DNA of 32,718 nucleotides, taken from Microbacterium testaceum (GTDB lineage: Bacteria; Actinomycetota; Actinomycetes; Actinomycetales; Microbacteriaceae). Both the position numbers and the translations under genes were made by a program. The DNA lies in assembly GCF_001476655.1 (NCBI RefSeq), contig NZ_LDRT01000086.1:1-32718 (forward strand). Direction: 5' to 3'. The notes under the pieces were generated by a model. That model ran no database searches, was not told the DNA's origin, and saw only the letters and a list, made by a program, of their open reading frames with translations. Positions 23,930 to 32,718 of this stretch are shown here, piece by piece. Numbering within the stretch: the first letter of the stretch is position 1; every line of letters starts with the position of its first letter.

Positions 23930-24310
23930 TCAGTCTTCGGGACGTCGGCGCGGGGCGGCAGCCCGGACGGCGAGCACGAGCAGCACGAGGCCGACCACGG
24001 CGGGGACCGCGATGAGCAGGGCGACCGCGGGCGCCGCCCACTCCCCCGTGACCGCTCCGAGCGCGACCGAGAGGATCAGCAGCTGCGTCACGATGCCCCC
24101 GGAGCGCCCCGCGGACACGCCGCGAGCGGTCGCGACGCCGAACGCTCCGACGGCGACCGCACCGATGACGGTGAGCACGATCAGGGCGATCGAGCTGACG
24201 GCGGAGTCGGTATCGCCCCCGATCAGGGCGACGACCTGCCAGCCCGCGAGGGCCAGGATGCCGACGGCTTCGAGGCCCAGAATCAGTGCAGCCGAGAGGC
24301 GAACAGGCAT
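23930..24310 (-). CDS. Small four-helix membrane protein of unknown function
   Basis: A 126-residue hydrophobic protein with four predicted helices (about 5-28, 36-60, 70-85, 93-118), short loops and an Arg-rich cytoplasmic tail (APRRRPED). I do not recognise the family. ATG 24310 is chosen over upstream in-frame starts because a GGGAGGG SD sits 8 nt before it and the first helix then begins at once. TAGGTT (24361-24356, minus strand) is a possible -10. It diverges from whiB1 and converges on bcp. Confidence 0.7.
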   Translation of the reverse strand: MPVRLSAALILGLEAVGILALAGWQVVALIGGDTDSAVSSIALIVLTVIGAVAVGAFGVATARGVSAGRSGGIVTQLLILSVALGAVTGEWAAPAVALLIAVPAVVGLVLLVLAVRAAAPRRRPED

Positions 24311-24393
24311 CGAGACAGCCCTCCCGGCGGATCTCATCACGCCGTTACGTTCTGGAAACCTACCGGTTACCTCTTGATCGTGCGGAATCGCTA

Positions 24394-24488
24394 TGGGAGC
24401 ATGGAACAAGCCGTGTGCTCCCACAGCGAAGTGGGGCGAGCAATCGCTCGCGTTCCCACCAGGGTACCGGACCCGAATGCCGGTGCCG
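24394..24488 (+). promoter_or_regulatory. Structured leader upstream of whiB1
   Basis: Three tandem hairpins. A: TGGGAGCA (24394-24401) with TGCTCCCA (24416-24423). B: GTGGGGCGAGC (24431-24441) with GCTCGC and CCCAC (24446-24459, a 3-nt bulge), loop AATC. C: GGTACCGG (24463-24470) with CCGGTGCC (24480-24487), one mismatch. After hairpin C the sequence turns AT-richer (CCAATTTTC), then an AAGGAG SD (24510-24515) precedes the ATG. The only promoter candidate I see, TTGATC-N17-GAGCAT (24374-24402), is weak and would start inside hairpin A. Confidence 0.5.
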
Positions 24489-24523
24489 AATCGACCAATT
24501 TTCTGTTACAAGGAGCACCCCCT

Positions 24524-24772
24524 ATGGATTGGCGCGACAAAGCAGCCTGCCTGACCGTCGACCCCGAACTGTTCTTCCCGGTCGGCAACACCGGCCCGGC
24601 GGTCGATCAGATCGAGAAGGCCAAGTCGGTCTGCGCACGCTGCACCGTCACCGAGGTCTGCCTGCAGTACGCCCTCGAGTCCGGCCAGGACTCGGGCGTG
24701 TGGGGCGGTCTGAGCGAAGACGAGCGCCGCGCCCTCAAGCGCCGCGCCGCCCGCGCTCGCCGCGCGTCCTGA
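24524..24772 (+). CDS. whiB1: WhiB-family iron-sulfur transcription factor, WhiB1-like
   Basis: An 82-residue Wbl protein carrying a [4Fe-4S] cluster. The cluster ligands are Cys9, Cys37, Cys40 and Cys46 (C-X27-C-X2-C-X5-C), followed by the GVWGG turn (58-62) and a basic C-terminal tail (LKRRAARARR) for DNA binding. Size, spacing and the neighbouring convergent pdtaS gene match mycobacterial whiB1, whose product is essential, NO-responsive and binds the principal sigma factor. ATG 24524 has AAGGAG 8 nt upstream. The preceding leader can form three stem-loops. Transcription ends at the hairpin at 24792-24827. Confidence 0.95.
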   Translation: MDWRDKAACLTVDPELFFPVGNTGPAVDQIEKAKSVCARCTVTEVCLQYALESGQDSGVWGGLSEDERRALKRRAARARRAS

Positions 24773-24791
24773 CCTCACGGCATCCGCCGTT

Positions 24792-24827
24792 CGACGAAGC
24801 CCGTCCCTTCGGGGGCGGGCTTCGTCG
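24792..24827 (+). terminator. whiB1 terminator
   Basis: A 12-bp perfect stem, CGACGAAGCCCG (24792-24803) with its complement at 24816-24827. The loop (TCCCTTCGGGGG) adds a CCC-TTC-GGG hairpin, making an almost continuous helix. It lies 20 bp past the whiB1 stop. Confidence 0.85.
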
Positions 24828-24870
24828 TGTCCGCGCGGGAGCCGCTCGTCGTCCCCGCCCCGCGCCGGAG

Positions 24871-24937
24871 CTCGCAGAAACGGGCGAAGCGCGCAGGATC
24901 CGTCCGGAAGACTGCGAGCTTCGCGCGTACCTGCGAG
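24871..24937. repeat. Long imperfect inverted repeat at the pdtaS 3' end
   Basis: Two 26-nt arms (24871-24896 and 24912-24937) pair with only four mismatches around a 15-nt loop. The motif CTGCGAG occurs twice in the right arm region, and AGAAACG follows both a left-arm and a right-arm copy. It starts 13 bp beyond the pdtaS stop and may terminate pdtaS, since whiB1 already has its own terminator. Its length and internal repetition are unusual for a terminator. Confidence 0.65.
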
Positions 24938-24949
24938 AAACGCGACGCC

Positions 24950-26446
24950 TCAGGCGGACGAGCCGCCGATGTAGCGCAGGGGGATCTCGATCGTGACCTC
25001 GGTCCCACTGCCCATGAGGGTGTGCCAGTCGATCGTGCCGCCGAGCTCGCCCTGGATGAGCGTCCGGACGATCTGCGTGCCGAGACCGCGACCGACCTGC
25101 CCCTCGGGCAGCCCCACCCCGGTGTCGCGCACGCTGACCGCGAGCACCTCGTCGCTGCGCTCCGCCGCGATCTCGACGTCGCCCTCCTGCCCCGCGAGGC
25201 CGTGCTCGACGGCGTTGGTGACGAGCTCGGTGAGCGCGAGGGCGAGCGGCGTCGCGAACTGGCTGGGGAGCGTCCCGAACTGACCGGTCGTGCGCGTGCG
25301 GGCACGGGTGTTGGGGGCGGCCGCCACCTCGGCGACGAGCTTGAGCACACGGGCGAACACGTCGTCGAAGTCGACGTTCTGCGCGAGGCCCTCCGAGAGC
25401 GTGTCGTGGACGACGGCGATCGCCGACACGCGACGCATGGCCTGGGTCAGAGCATCACGCGCTTCGTCGGAGTGCGTCCGGCGGGCCTGGATGCGAAGGA
25501 GCGAGGCGACCGTCTGGAGGTTGTTCTTGACGCGGTGGTGGATCTCGCGGATCGTCGCGTCCTTGGTGATGAGCTCCTGCTCCTGGTGGCGGATCTCGGT
25601 GACATCGCGGCTCAGGACGATCGCGCCGATGCGAGTGCCCCGATCGCGCAGCGGGATGGTGCGCAGCGACACCTGGACGCCCCGTGCCTCCATGTCGGCA
25701 CGCCACGGCGCGCGTCCGCTCACGACCACGGGGAGCGACTCGTCGACGTCCTGACGCTTCGCGGGGAGGATCCGCGCGGTGACCTCGGCGAGGGACTCCC
25801 CCTCGAGTTCGTCGTCGAAGCCCATGCGGTTGAACGCCGACAGCGCGTTGGGACTCGCGAAGGTGGTGATGCCGTCGACATCGAGGCGGATCAGACCGTC
25901 CGAGGCGCGCGGAGCACCACGACGCGGAGCGGTGGGCGCGGCGAGGTCGGGGAACTCCGCCGACGCGATCATGCCGAAGAGATCGTCGGCGCAGTCGTTG
26001 AACGTGATCTGCTGACGCGACGGCGTACGCGTCTCGCCGAGGTTGGTGTGGCGCGTGAGCACACCGATGGTGGTCACGGCGTTGCCCTCCCGCGAGAGTT
26101 CACGCACGATCGGCACCGCGCGGACACGGGTCGGCGTCTCCTCGAACCAGTCGGGGGATGCCGAGTCGACGATGCGTCCGCTCTGGAAGGCGTCGCGCAC
26201 CTGCGTGCGCCACTGCGGCCGGACCCGGTCACCGACGATGTCGCGATAGAACAGCGTGGCCGCTCCCCCGGGCCGTGTGTGCGCGACGGCGACGAACGAG
26301 TCGTCGGGAGTGGGCACCCAGATCACGATGTCGGCGAAAGCGAGATCGGCGAGGAGTTGTCCGTCGCCCGCGAGTCGGTGCAGCCACTCGACATCCGCCT
26401 CACTGGCTCGGCCCTGGGCGTAGACGAGTTCGCTGAGTGTCGACAC
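24950..26446 (-). CDS. pdtaS: PdtaS-type cytosolic sensor histidine kinase
   Basis: A 498-residue HisKA_2/HWE-related kinase of the PdtaS type. An N-terminal GAF-like domain (about 1-150) is followed by a PAS domain (about 180-285, with LIRLDVDGITTFASPNALSA). The phosphoacceptor is His303 in IREIHHRVKNNLQT. The HATPase domain has ELVTNAVEHGL and the G-box DTGVGLPEGQVGRGLGTQI. There are no membrane helices. PdtaS phosphorylates the ANTAR RNA-binding regulator PdtaR, which is not in this window. Two adjacent GTGs exist (26449, 26446); the second has TAGTGT 6 nt upstream and makes the start (VSTLSEL) align with the mycobacterial protein. The convergent neighbour is whiB1, as in M. tuberculosis. 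Confidence 0.93.
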   Translation of the reverse strand: MSTLSELVYAQGRASEADVEWLHRLAGDGQLLADLAFADIVIWVPTPDDSFVAVAHTRPGGAATLFYRDIVGDRVRPQWRTQVRDAFQSGRIVDSASPDWFEETPTRVRAVPIVRELSREGNAVTTIGVLTRHTNLGETRTPSRQQITFNDCADDLFGMIASAEFPDLAAPTAPRRGAPRASDGLIRLDVDGITTFASPNALSAFNRMGFDDELEGESLAEVTARILPAKRQDVDESLPVVVSGRAPWRADMEARGVQVSLRTIPLRDRGTRIGAIVLSRDVTEIRHQEQELITKDATIREIHHRVKNNLQTVASLLRIQARRTHSDEARDALTQAMRRVSAIAVVHDTLSEGLAQNVDFDDVFARVLKLVAEVAAAPNTRARTRTTGQFGTLPSQFATPLALALTELVTNAVEHGLAGQEGDVEIAAERSDEVLAVSVRDTGVGLPEGQVGRGLGTQIVRTLIQGELGGTIDWHTLMGSGTEVTIEIPLRYIGGSSA

Positions 26447-26452
26447 CACTCC

Positions 26453-26458
26453 ACACTA
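26453..26458 (-). promoter_or_regulatory. -10 element, leaderless start of pdtaS
   Basis: TAGTGT on the minus strand, then GGAGTG, then GTG 26446. The spacing to this second GTG equals that of the other leaderless genes, which supports it over GTG 26449. Confidence 0.5.
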
Positions 26459-26580
26459 AAGGGCTGTCACGTCTCCGACGGCTCGCAGCGCCATCCGCTT
26501 CCGCCGCTGCCCGCGTTCCGACTCCTTCGGAGTGGGCGGTAGCCTAGTGGGTGAAGCCGCTCCCCCGGCCAAATGGCGGA

Positions 26581-26586
26581 CATAAT
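26581..26586 (+). promoter_or_regulatory. -10 element, leaderless start of the HTH gene
   Basis: CATAAT, then GAGGGC, then GTG 26593. A second hexamer, TAGCCT (26540-26545), lies 5 nt before an upstream in-frame GTG at 26551, and just upstream is a small ACTCC-TTC-GGAGT hairpin (26521-26533). Confidence 0.5.
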
Positions 26587-26592
26587 GAGGGC

Positions 26593-26874
26593 GTGACCGA
26601 TATGAGTTCACCTCCGAGCCGATACGTGGATCCGGATGCCGTCGCCCGACGGCTCGGCATCACGCCGACCGAGGTGCTCGCGCTGATCGAACGCGGCGAG
26701 ATCCGGGCGATCGAGGTCGGCACCCCCGCGCGCTGGCGGATCGACGCGGAAAGCGTCACCTCTTACATCGATGACCGCATCGAGATCGCTCGCCGGTCCG
26801 CGCTCTGGAATCAATCGCAGGAGGCGAGTTTCCCAGAACTGTGGGGCGAGGGAGAGATCCGGCACCCGGACTGA
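26593..26874 (+). CDS. Small helix-turn-helix protein, excisionase-like fold
   Basis: A 93-residue protein with a MerR/excisionase-type winged HTH at about 10-60: VDPDAVARRLGITPTEVLALIERGEI, then a wing with RWRIDAESVTSYIDDR. The C-terminal tail (WNQSQEASFPELW) has no recognised domain. It is probably a DNA-binding cofactor, but no phage or plasmid genes lie nearby, so a recombination role is unlikely. GTG 26593 is selected because CATAAT lies 6 nt before it; GTG 26551 would add 14 residues, and ATG 26602 would remove three. It is divergent from pdtaS. Confidence 0.78.
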   Translation: MTDMSSPPSRYVDPDAVARRLGITPTEVLALIERGEIRAIEVGTPARWRIDAESVTSYIDDRIEIARRSALWNQSQEASFPELWGEGEIRHPD

Positions 26875-27008
26875 GCACTCCTCCCCGTGTATTCACCCTG
26901 GGTTTCTTATCCACAACCTGAGTTCCTCTCCCCTGTCGCGGGGGCGGCGGTGTCCTACTGTCAAGCAACGAAGCCCGCTCTGACCGCCCGTGACCCAAGG
27001 AAGAACGC

Positions 27009-27443
27009 GTGACCGTTCCACTCTCGATCATCGACTCGCCCGCCGATACGTCCCTGTCGCACGCCGAAGACTTCTTTGCTCCCCAGAAGACCTCGGCGGC
27101 CCGGCTGCCCCGCGCCGATGTCTTCACGCGCAACATCGTTCGCGGTGTCTTCGAGGTCCTCGCCGGGGTGCGCGAGGTCGAGCAACTCGCGCGGTGGACG
27201 TCGGAAGAGGTCTACCGCTCCCTCGTCGTGCGCGTCAGCCTCGCCAAACGCGCGCGCAGCGCCCGCGGAATGCCCGCTCCCCGCGACGTCCACGAGATCC
27301 GCAGCGTCCACCTCTACGCCCCGACGGACGGAGTGTACGAGGCGACCGTGACCGCCGCGGCACGGGCGCGCACCCGCGCTGTCGCCCTGCGCCTCGAGGG
27401 TATCGACGGTCGCTGGCGCGTCACCGCTCTCGCGCTGCTCTGA
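27009..27443 (+). CDS. Rv3235-family protein
   Basis: A 144-residue protein of the Rv3235 family, conserved in Actinobacteria near secA and of unknown function. A variable N-terminus of about 35 residues precedes the conserved region, which holds FTRNIVRGVFEVLAGVREVEQLARW, VHEIRSVHLYAPTDGVYEATV and a C-terminal GRWRVTALALL. The fold looks alpha/beta with no membrane segment. GTG 27009 has AAGGAAG about 5 nt upstream. The 134-bp gap upstream contains a TACTGT hexamer near 26955 but no convincing promoter. Its stop is only 3 bp from the stop of the convergent aminotransferase gene. Confidence 0.82.
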   Translation: MTVPLSIIDSPADTSLSHAEDFFAPQKTSAARLPRADVFTRNIVRGVFEVLAGVREVEQLARWTSEEVYRSLVVRVSLAKRARSARGMPAPRDVHEIRSVHLYAPTDGVYEATVTAAARARTRAVALRLEGIDGRWRVTALALL

Positions 27444-27446
27444 GGG

Positions 27447-28673
27447 TCAGGGCCGCCACGACGCGAGGAAGTTGCCCAACCGCTCGATCGCGTCGGTGAT
27501 CACCCGGGCTTCGGGAAGCGTCACGATCCGCACGTGGTCGGTCGCCGGCCAGTTGAAGCCCGAGCCCTGCACGAGAAGGACGTGCTCCGCCACAAGGAAG
27601 TCGCGCACGAACTTCGCGTCGTCGGGGATCTCGTAGACGTCCGGGTCGAACCGGGGGAACGCGTAGAGCGCACCGCGCGGCATCACGCACGAAACGCCGG
27701 GAATGGCTTCCAGGCCGTGCCAGGCGGCATCCCTCTGCTCGTGCAGACGACCGGACGGAGCGATCAGCGCATCGATCGACTGCACGCCCGAGAGAGCTGC
27801 CTGCACCGCGAACTGGGCCGGCACATTCGGGCACAGACGCGTGGAGGCCAGCAGGTTGATGCCGTGCAGGAACCCCTCGGCGTGGCTCTTCGGGCCGGTG
27901 ATCGCGAGCCAGCCGGAGCGGTAGCCCGCTACCCGGTACGTCTTGGACAGCCCGTTGAAGGTGAGCACCAGCAGGTCGGGGGCGACCGTCGCCATCGGGA
28001 TGTGGACGGCGTCGTCGAAGAGGATGCGGTCGTAGATCTCGTCGGCGAGCACGAGCAGGGAGTGCTCACGAGCGATGTCGGCGATGCCCTCCAGAACCTC
28101 GCGCGAGTAGACCGCACCCGTCGGGTTGTTCGGGTTGATCACCACGATCGCCTTGGTCCGCGGGGTCACCTTCGACCGGATGTCCTCCAGATCCGGCTGC
28201 CACTCGCGCGTCTCATCGCAGAGGTAGTGCACCGGAGTCCCTCCGCCGAGACTCGTCATCGCCGTCCACAGCGGGTAGTCGGGGGCCGGGATCAAGACCT
28301 CGTCACCCTCGTCCAGCAGCGCCTGCATCGTCATCGTGATCAGCTCGGACACCCCGTTGCCGAGGTACACATCGTCCGGGTCCAGGTGCGGGAAGCCGGG
28401 CTCCTGCTCGTACCGCGACACCACCGCACGCCGCGCCGACAGCACACCACGGCTGTCGCTGTACCCGTGCGCGTTCGGCACCGCCGCGATCATGTCGCGC
28501 ACGATCTGGTGCGGCGCCTCGAATCCGAAGATCGCGGGGTTGCCGGTGTTGAGCTTGAGGATCGAGTGCCCCTCGGCCTCGAGTCGGTCCGCCTCGACGA
28601 GGGCCTCTCCACGGATCTCGTAGAGGACATCCTTCAACTTCGACGACTGATCGAGGGGGCGCAACGGGCTCAT
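27447..28673 (-). CDS. alaA: PLP-dependent aminotransferase, AlaA-like
   Basis: A 408-residue class I fold-type I aminotransferase, close in length and motifs to AlaA (glutamate-pyruvate aminotransferase). Visible are NTGNPAIFGF near the N-terminus, PNNPTG (181-186), the PLP-contacting Asp211 and Tyr214 in ADEIYDRILFDD, the Schiff-base Lys244 in FNGLSKTYRVAGYRSGW, and the C-terminal substrate-carboxylate Arg in DHVRIVTLP. ATG 28673 is chosen because TATCCT lies 6 nt upstream and MSPLRPLDQSSKL begins like AlaA; the open frame runs on to 28775 only through the secA terminator. The substrate assignment is by family resemblance. Confidence 0.88.
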   Translation of the reverse strand: MSPLRPLDQSSKLKDVLYEIRGEALVEADRLEAEGHSILKLNTGNPAIFGFEAPHQIVRDMIAAVPNAHGYSDSRGVLSARRAVVSRYEQEPGFPHLDPDDVYLGNGVSELITMTMQALLDEGDEVLIPAPDYPLWTAMTSLGGGTPVHYLCDETREWQPDLEDIRSKVTPRTKAIVVINPNNPTGAVYSREVLEGIADIAREHSLLVLADEIYDRILFDDAVHIPMATVAPDLLVLTFNGLSKTYRVAGYRSGWLAITGPKSHAEGFLHGINLLASTRLCPNVPAQFAVQAALSGVQSIDALIAPSGRLHEQRDAAWHGLEAIPGVSCVMPRGALYAFPRFDPDVYEIPDDAKFVRDFLVAEHVLLVQGSGFNWPATDHVRIVTLPEARVITDAIERLGNFLASWRP

Positions 28674-28679
28674 CGGATC

Positions 28680-28685
28680 AGGATA
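28680..28685 (-). promoter_or_regulatory. -10 element, leaderless start of the aminotransferase gene
   Basis: TATCCT on the minus strand, then GATCCG, then ATG 28673. TTGGCT about 15 nt further upstream is a loose -35 match. Confidence 0.55.
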
Positions 28686-28735
28686 TCCCCGCCCCCGCGG
28701 AGCCAATCGACACCGGGTGGACTGCCCGTGGACAC

Positions 28736-28779
28736 ACGGATGCCGCGCCCCCGGCGAGTGCCAGGGGCGCGGCATCCGT
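28736..28779 (-). terminator. secA terminator with GGATGCC stem
   Basis: A perfect 16-bp inverted repeat (ACGGATGCCGCGCCCC at 28736-28751, complement at 28764-28779) with a 12-nt loop, 8 bp beyond the secA stop. Each arm carries the heptamer GGATGCC, as in the terminator at 5814-5861. Confidence 0.87.
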
Positions 28780-28786
28780 TCGTGCG

Positions 28787-31588
<2,802 letters not shown>

Positions 31589-31749
31589 GAAGCATCTCCA
31601 TCTGTCGGGTGCGGCGCCCGTGCGGACACCGGCCTGCGAACAGGCATACATCGCCCATGTTATCCGTGTTACCCGTTCGTGACCTGCGAGCCCCCAAGAA
31701 GCTCTCGCGCCCGTAGCGAACACACGGCTCCCGCCTCGATAACGCGGCC

Positions 31750-31755
31750 TAGGAT
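31750..31755 (+). promoter_or_regulatory. -10 element, leaderless start of the coiled-coil gene
   Basis: TAGGAT, then CATGCC, then ATG 31762. It lies in the 173-bp region divergent from secA, where on the minus strand TAACAT (31662-31657) is the only loose secA -10 candidate. Confidence 0.55.
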
Positions 31756-31761
31756 CATGCC

Positions 31762-32718
31762 ATGGCCGGTTTCTGGGGCAGACGAAAGCGCGAAGAACAG
31801 GATGCCGCGGACGCCGATCTGGCGCGACGGGCGGAGCTGGCGATCGTCGCGGCAGACGAGCGTGTGCGACTCACCTCGGACGAACTCGACTTCGCCCGTG
31901 CCGAGCTCGGCGACAAGGCCACCGAAGACCTCGCCGCGGCACTTGAGTCCGTCCGGACACACCTCGCCGAGGCGTTCCAGCTGCACCAGCTGAACCACGA
32001 CGAGATCCCCGACACCGCGGAAGAGCTGCGCACGCGAAACGCGCGCATCATCCAGCTGTCGAAGTGGGCCGAGGATCTGCTCGAAGAGCGCACGCTCGTG
32101 CTGCAGCCCAAGATCGACGCGGTGCGCCGCGCCCCCGAGATCCTCGCGCGCGTGCGGGCGGACCGCGAGCGTCTGGCCGAGCGCGTGCCCCACGCCCGCG
32201 AGGTGGTGGAACGACTCGCTCAGCGCTACAACGACACGGCCCTGCAGCAGATCGGCGGCAATCCCGACGAGATCGATCAGTTGCTGGACTTCGCCGTGCA
32301 CACCGCGGGCGTCTCCGAGCGCCGCCGCGAGGCCGGACAGCGCGAGCAGGCATCCGTCGCGTTGGAGGCCGCCACCGAAGCGGTGCGCCGCGCCGAGTCG
32401 CTGCTCGATGCCGTCGACACCTTCGAGATCGAGGCTCTGCGAGCCGAATCGACGCTCGCGGGCATCATCGACGACTCCCGCAACGATCTCGCGGAGGCCC
32501 GGCGCGGACCGATGACGCCGATCGTCGCGCAGGCGATGGCGAACCTGGAGCGGGCGCTGGCCGCTCTTCCCCCGGCCGGCTCGCGGACGGACCCGTTCAG
32601 TTCGCTCTCGGCGCTGCGGCAGGCCAACGCCGAACTCGACGTCGCGCGCGAGCGCGCGGCGCGCCCCGTCCCCTCGCAGGAACAGGTCGAGCACGCCATC
32701 GACGATGCCGATCGCCAG
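31762..32718 (+). CDS. Coiled-coil protein of unknown function (3' end outside window)
   Basis: An uninterrupted frame of 319 codons from ATG 31762 to the window edge with no stop, so the gene continues beyond it. It begins [23 protein letters not shown]. After this basic start it is nearly all alpha-helical and rich in Ala, Glu, Arg and Leu, with heptad-like stretches ([40 protein letters not shown]). No membrane segment or catalytic motif is visible. It recalls the helical C-terminal regions of actinobacterial TPM-domain proteins, but the N-terminal TPM domain is absent, so I leave it unnamed. TAGGAT lies 6 nt before the ATG. Codon use is as in neighbouring genes. Confidence 0.8.
   Translation, partial: MAGFWGRRKREEQDAADADLARRAELAIVAADERVRLTSDELDFARAELGDKATEDLAAALESVRTHLAEAFQLHQLNHDEIPDTAEELRTRNARIIQLSKWAEDLLEERTLVLQPKIDAVRRAPEILARVRADRERLAERVPHAREVVERLAQRYNDTALQQIGGNPDEIDQLLDFAVHTAGVSERRREAGQREQASVALEAATEAVRRAESLLDAVDTFEIEALRAESTLAGIIDDSRNDLAEARRGPMTPIVAQAMANLERALAALPPAGSRTDPFSSLSALRQANAELDVARERAARPVPSQEQVEHAIDDADRQ

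Noticed and set aside
24393..24554. 53-codon frame in the whiB1 leader as a real gene
   Set aside because: No SD, no -10 at leaderless distance, and low third-position GC compared with neighbouring genes. It is kept only as a possibility in the leader finding.
26593..26874. Excisionase-like HTH as a sign of an integrated element
   Set aside because: No integrase, attachment-site repeat or compositional change is nearby, and the surrounding genes are conserved core genes.
31589..31723. 45-residue N-terminal extension of SecA
   Set aside because: SecA proteins begin with the short [13 protein letters not shown] segment; GTG 31588 has an SD and the extension has no family support.

Overview
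The window is high-GC DNA (about 70% G+C by eye), densely packed with core genes in a typical actinobacterial style: GTG starts are common, stop/start overlaps are 4 bp, and gene content is characteristic of the phylum (WhiB, SigR/RsrA, PdtaS, GuaB1, a lipoyl-less Kgd, an Rv3235-family protein). Codon use and protein character suggest Microbacteriaceae, most likely Microbacterium; this is inference from familiarity, not a search. I see 26 protein genes, no tRNA, rRNA, CRISPR array, insertion sequence or prophage, and no gene-free gap above 300 bp.

Layout. 35-4681 (minus): a Ser/Thr kinase with an extracellular domain, a thiamine-binding (MTH1187-type) protein, a GT87-like membrane protein and NAD(P)H-hydrate dehydratase. 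4725-5783 (plus): an Old Yellow Enzyme. 5866-10898: two CNNM/CBS membrane proteins and GuaB1, an order also found in mycobacteria, here with an opposing GH76-like gene between them. 11039-14716 (plus): kgd, the 2-oxoglutarate dehydrogenase E1/E2 fusion. 14786-20905 (minus): sigR-rsrA, an Eis-like acetyltransferase, an MprF-like aminoacyl-phosphatidylglycerol synthase and a membrane-anchored alpha/beta hydrolase. 20937-23830 (plus): aroA-rsgA-bcp, divergent from sigR. 23930-26874: a small membrane protein, whiB1, pdtaS and a small HTH protein. 27009-31588: Rv3235-family gene, alaA-like aminotransferase and secA. 31762-end: a coiled-coil protein cut by the window edge. As I recall the M. tuberculosis order, the stretch from sigR to secA parallels Rv3219-Rv3240 (whiB1, pdtaS, rshA/sigH, aroA, rsgA, Rv3235, secA1).

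Themes. Thiol/oxidative stress is served by sigR-rsrA, bcp, the OYE and possibly the actinobacterial Eis protein; a GGGAAT-N18-GTT SigR-type promoter sits exactly in front of sigR, overlapping the aroA start. Lipid charge remodelling is suggested by the synthase/hydrolase pair. Central metabolism is represented by kgd, alaA, guaB1, aroA and nnrD.

The most interesting signals are not new gene clusters. First, the heptamer GGATGCC/GGCATCC occurs about 48 times (roughly six times expectation), in both orientations, in all reading frames, and as inverted pairs in two terminator stems. Second, at least a dozen genes have a TANNNT-like -10 hexamer 6-9 nt before the start codon, implying widespread leaderless mRNAs. 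Third, whiB1 has a leader with three tandem hairpins. Fourth, two elaborate inverted-repeat elements lie at convergent gene ends. Fifth, the MprF-like protein has an N-terminal region that looks like a rhomboid fold without catalytic residues. I found no convincing undescribed defence or mobile system.
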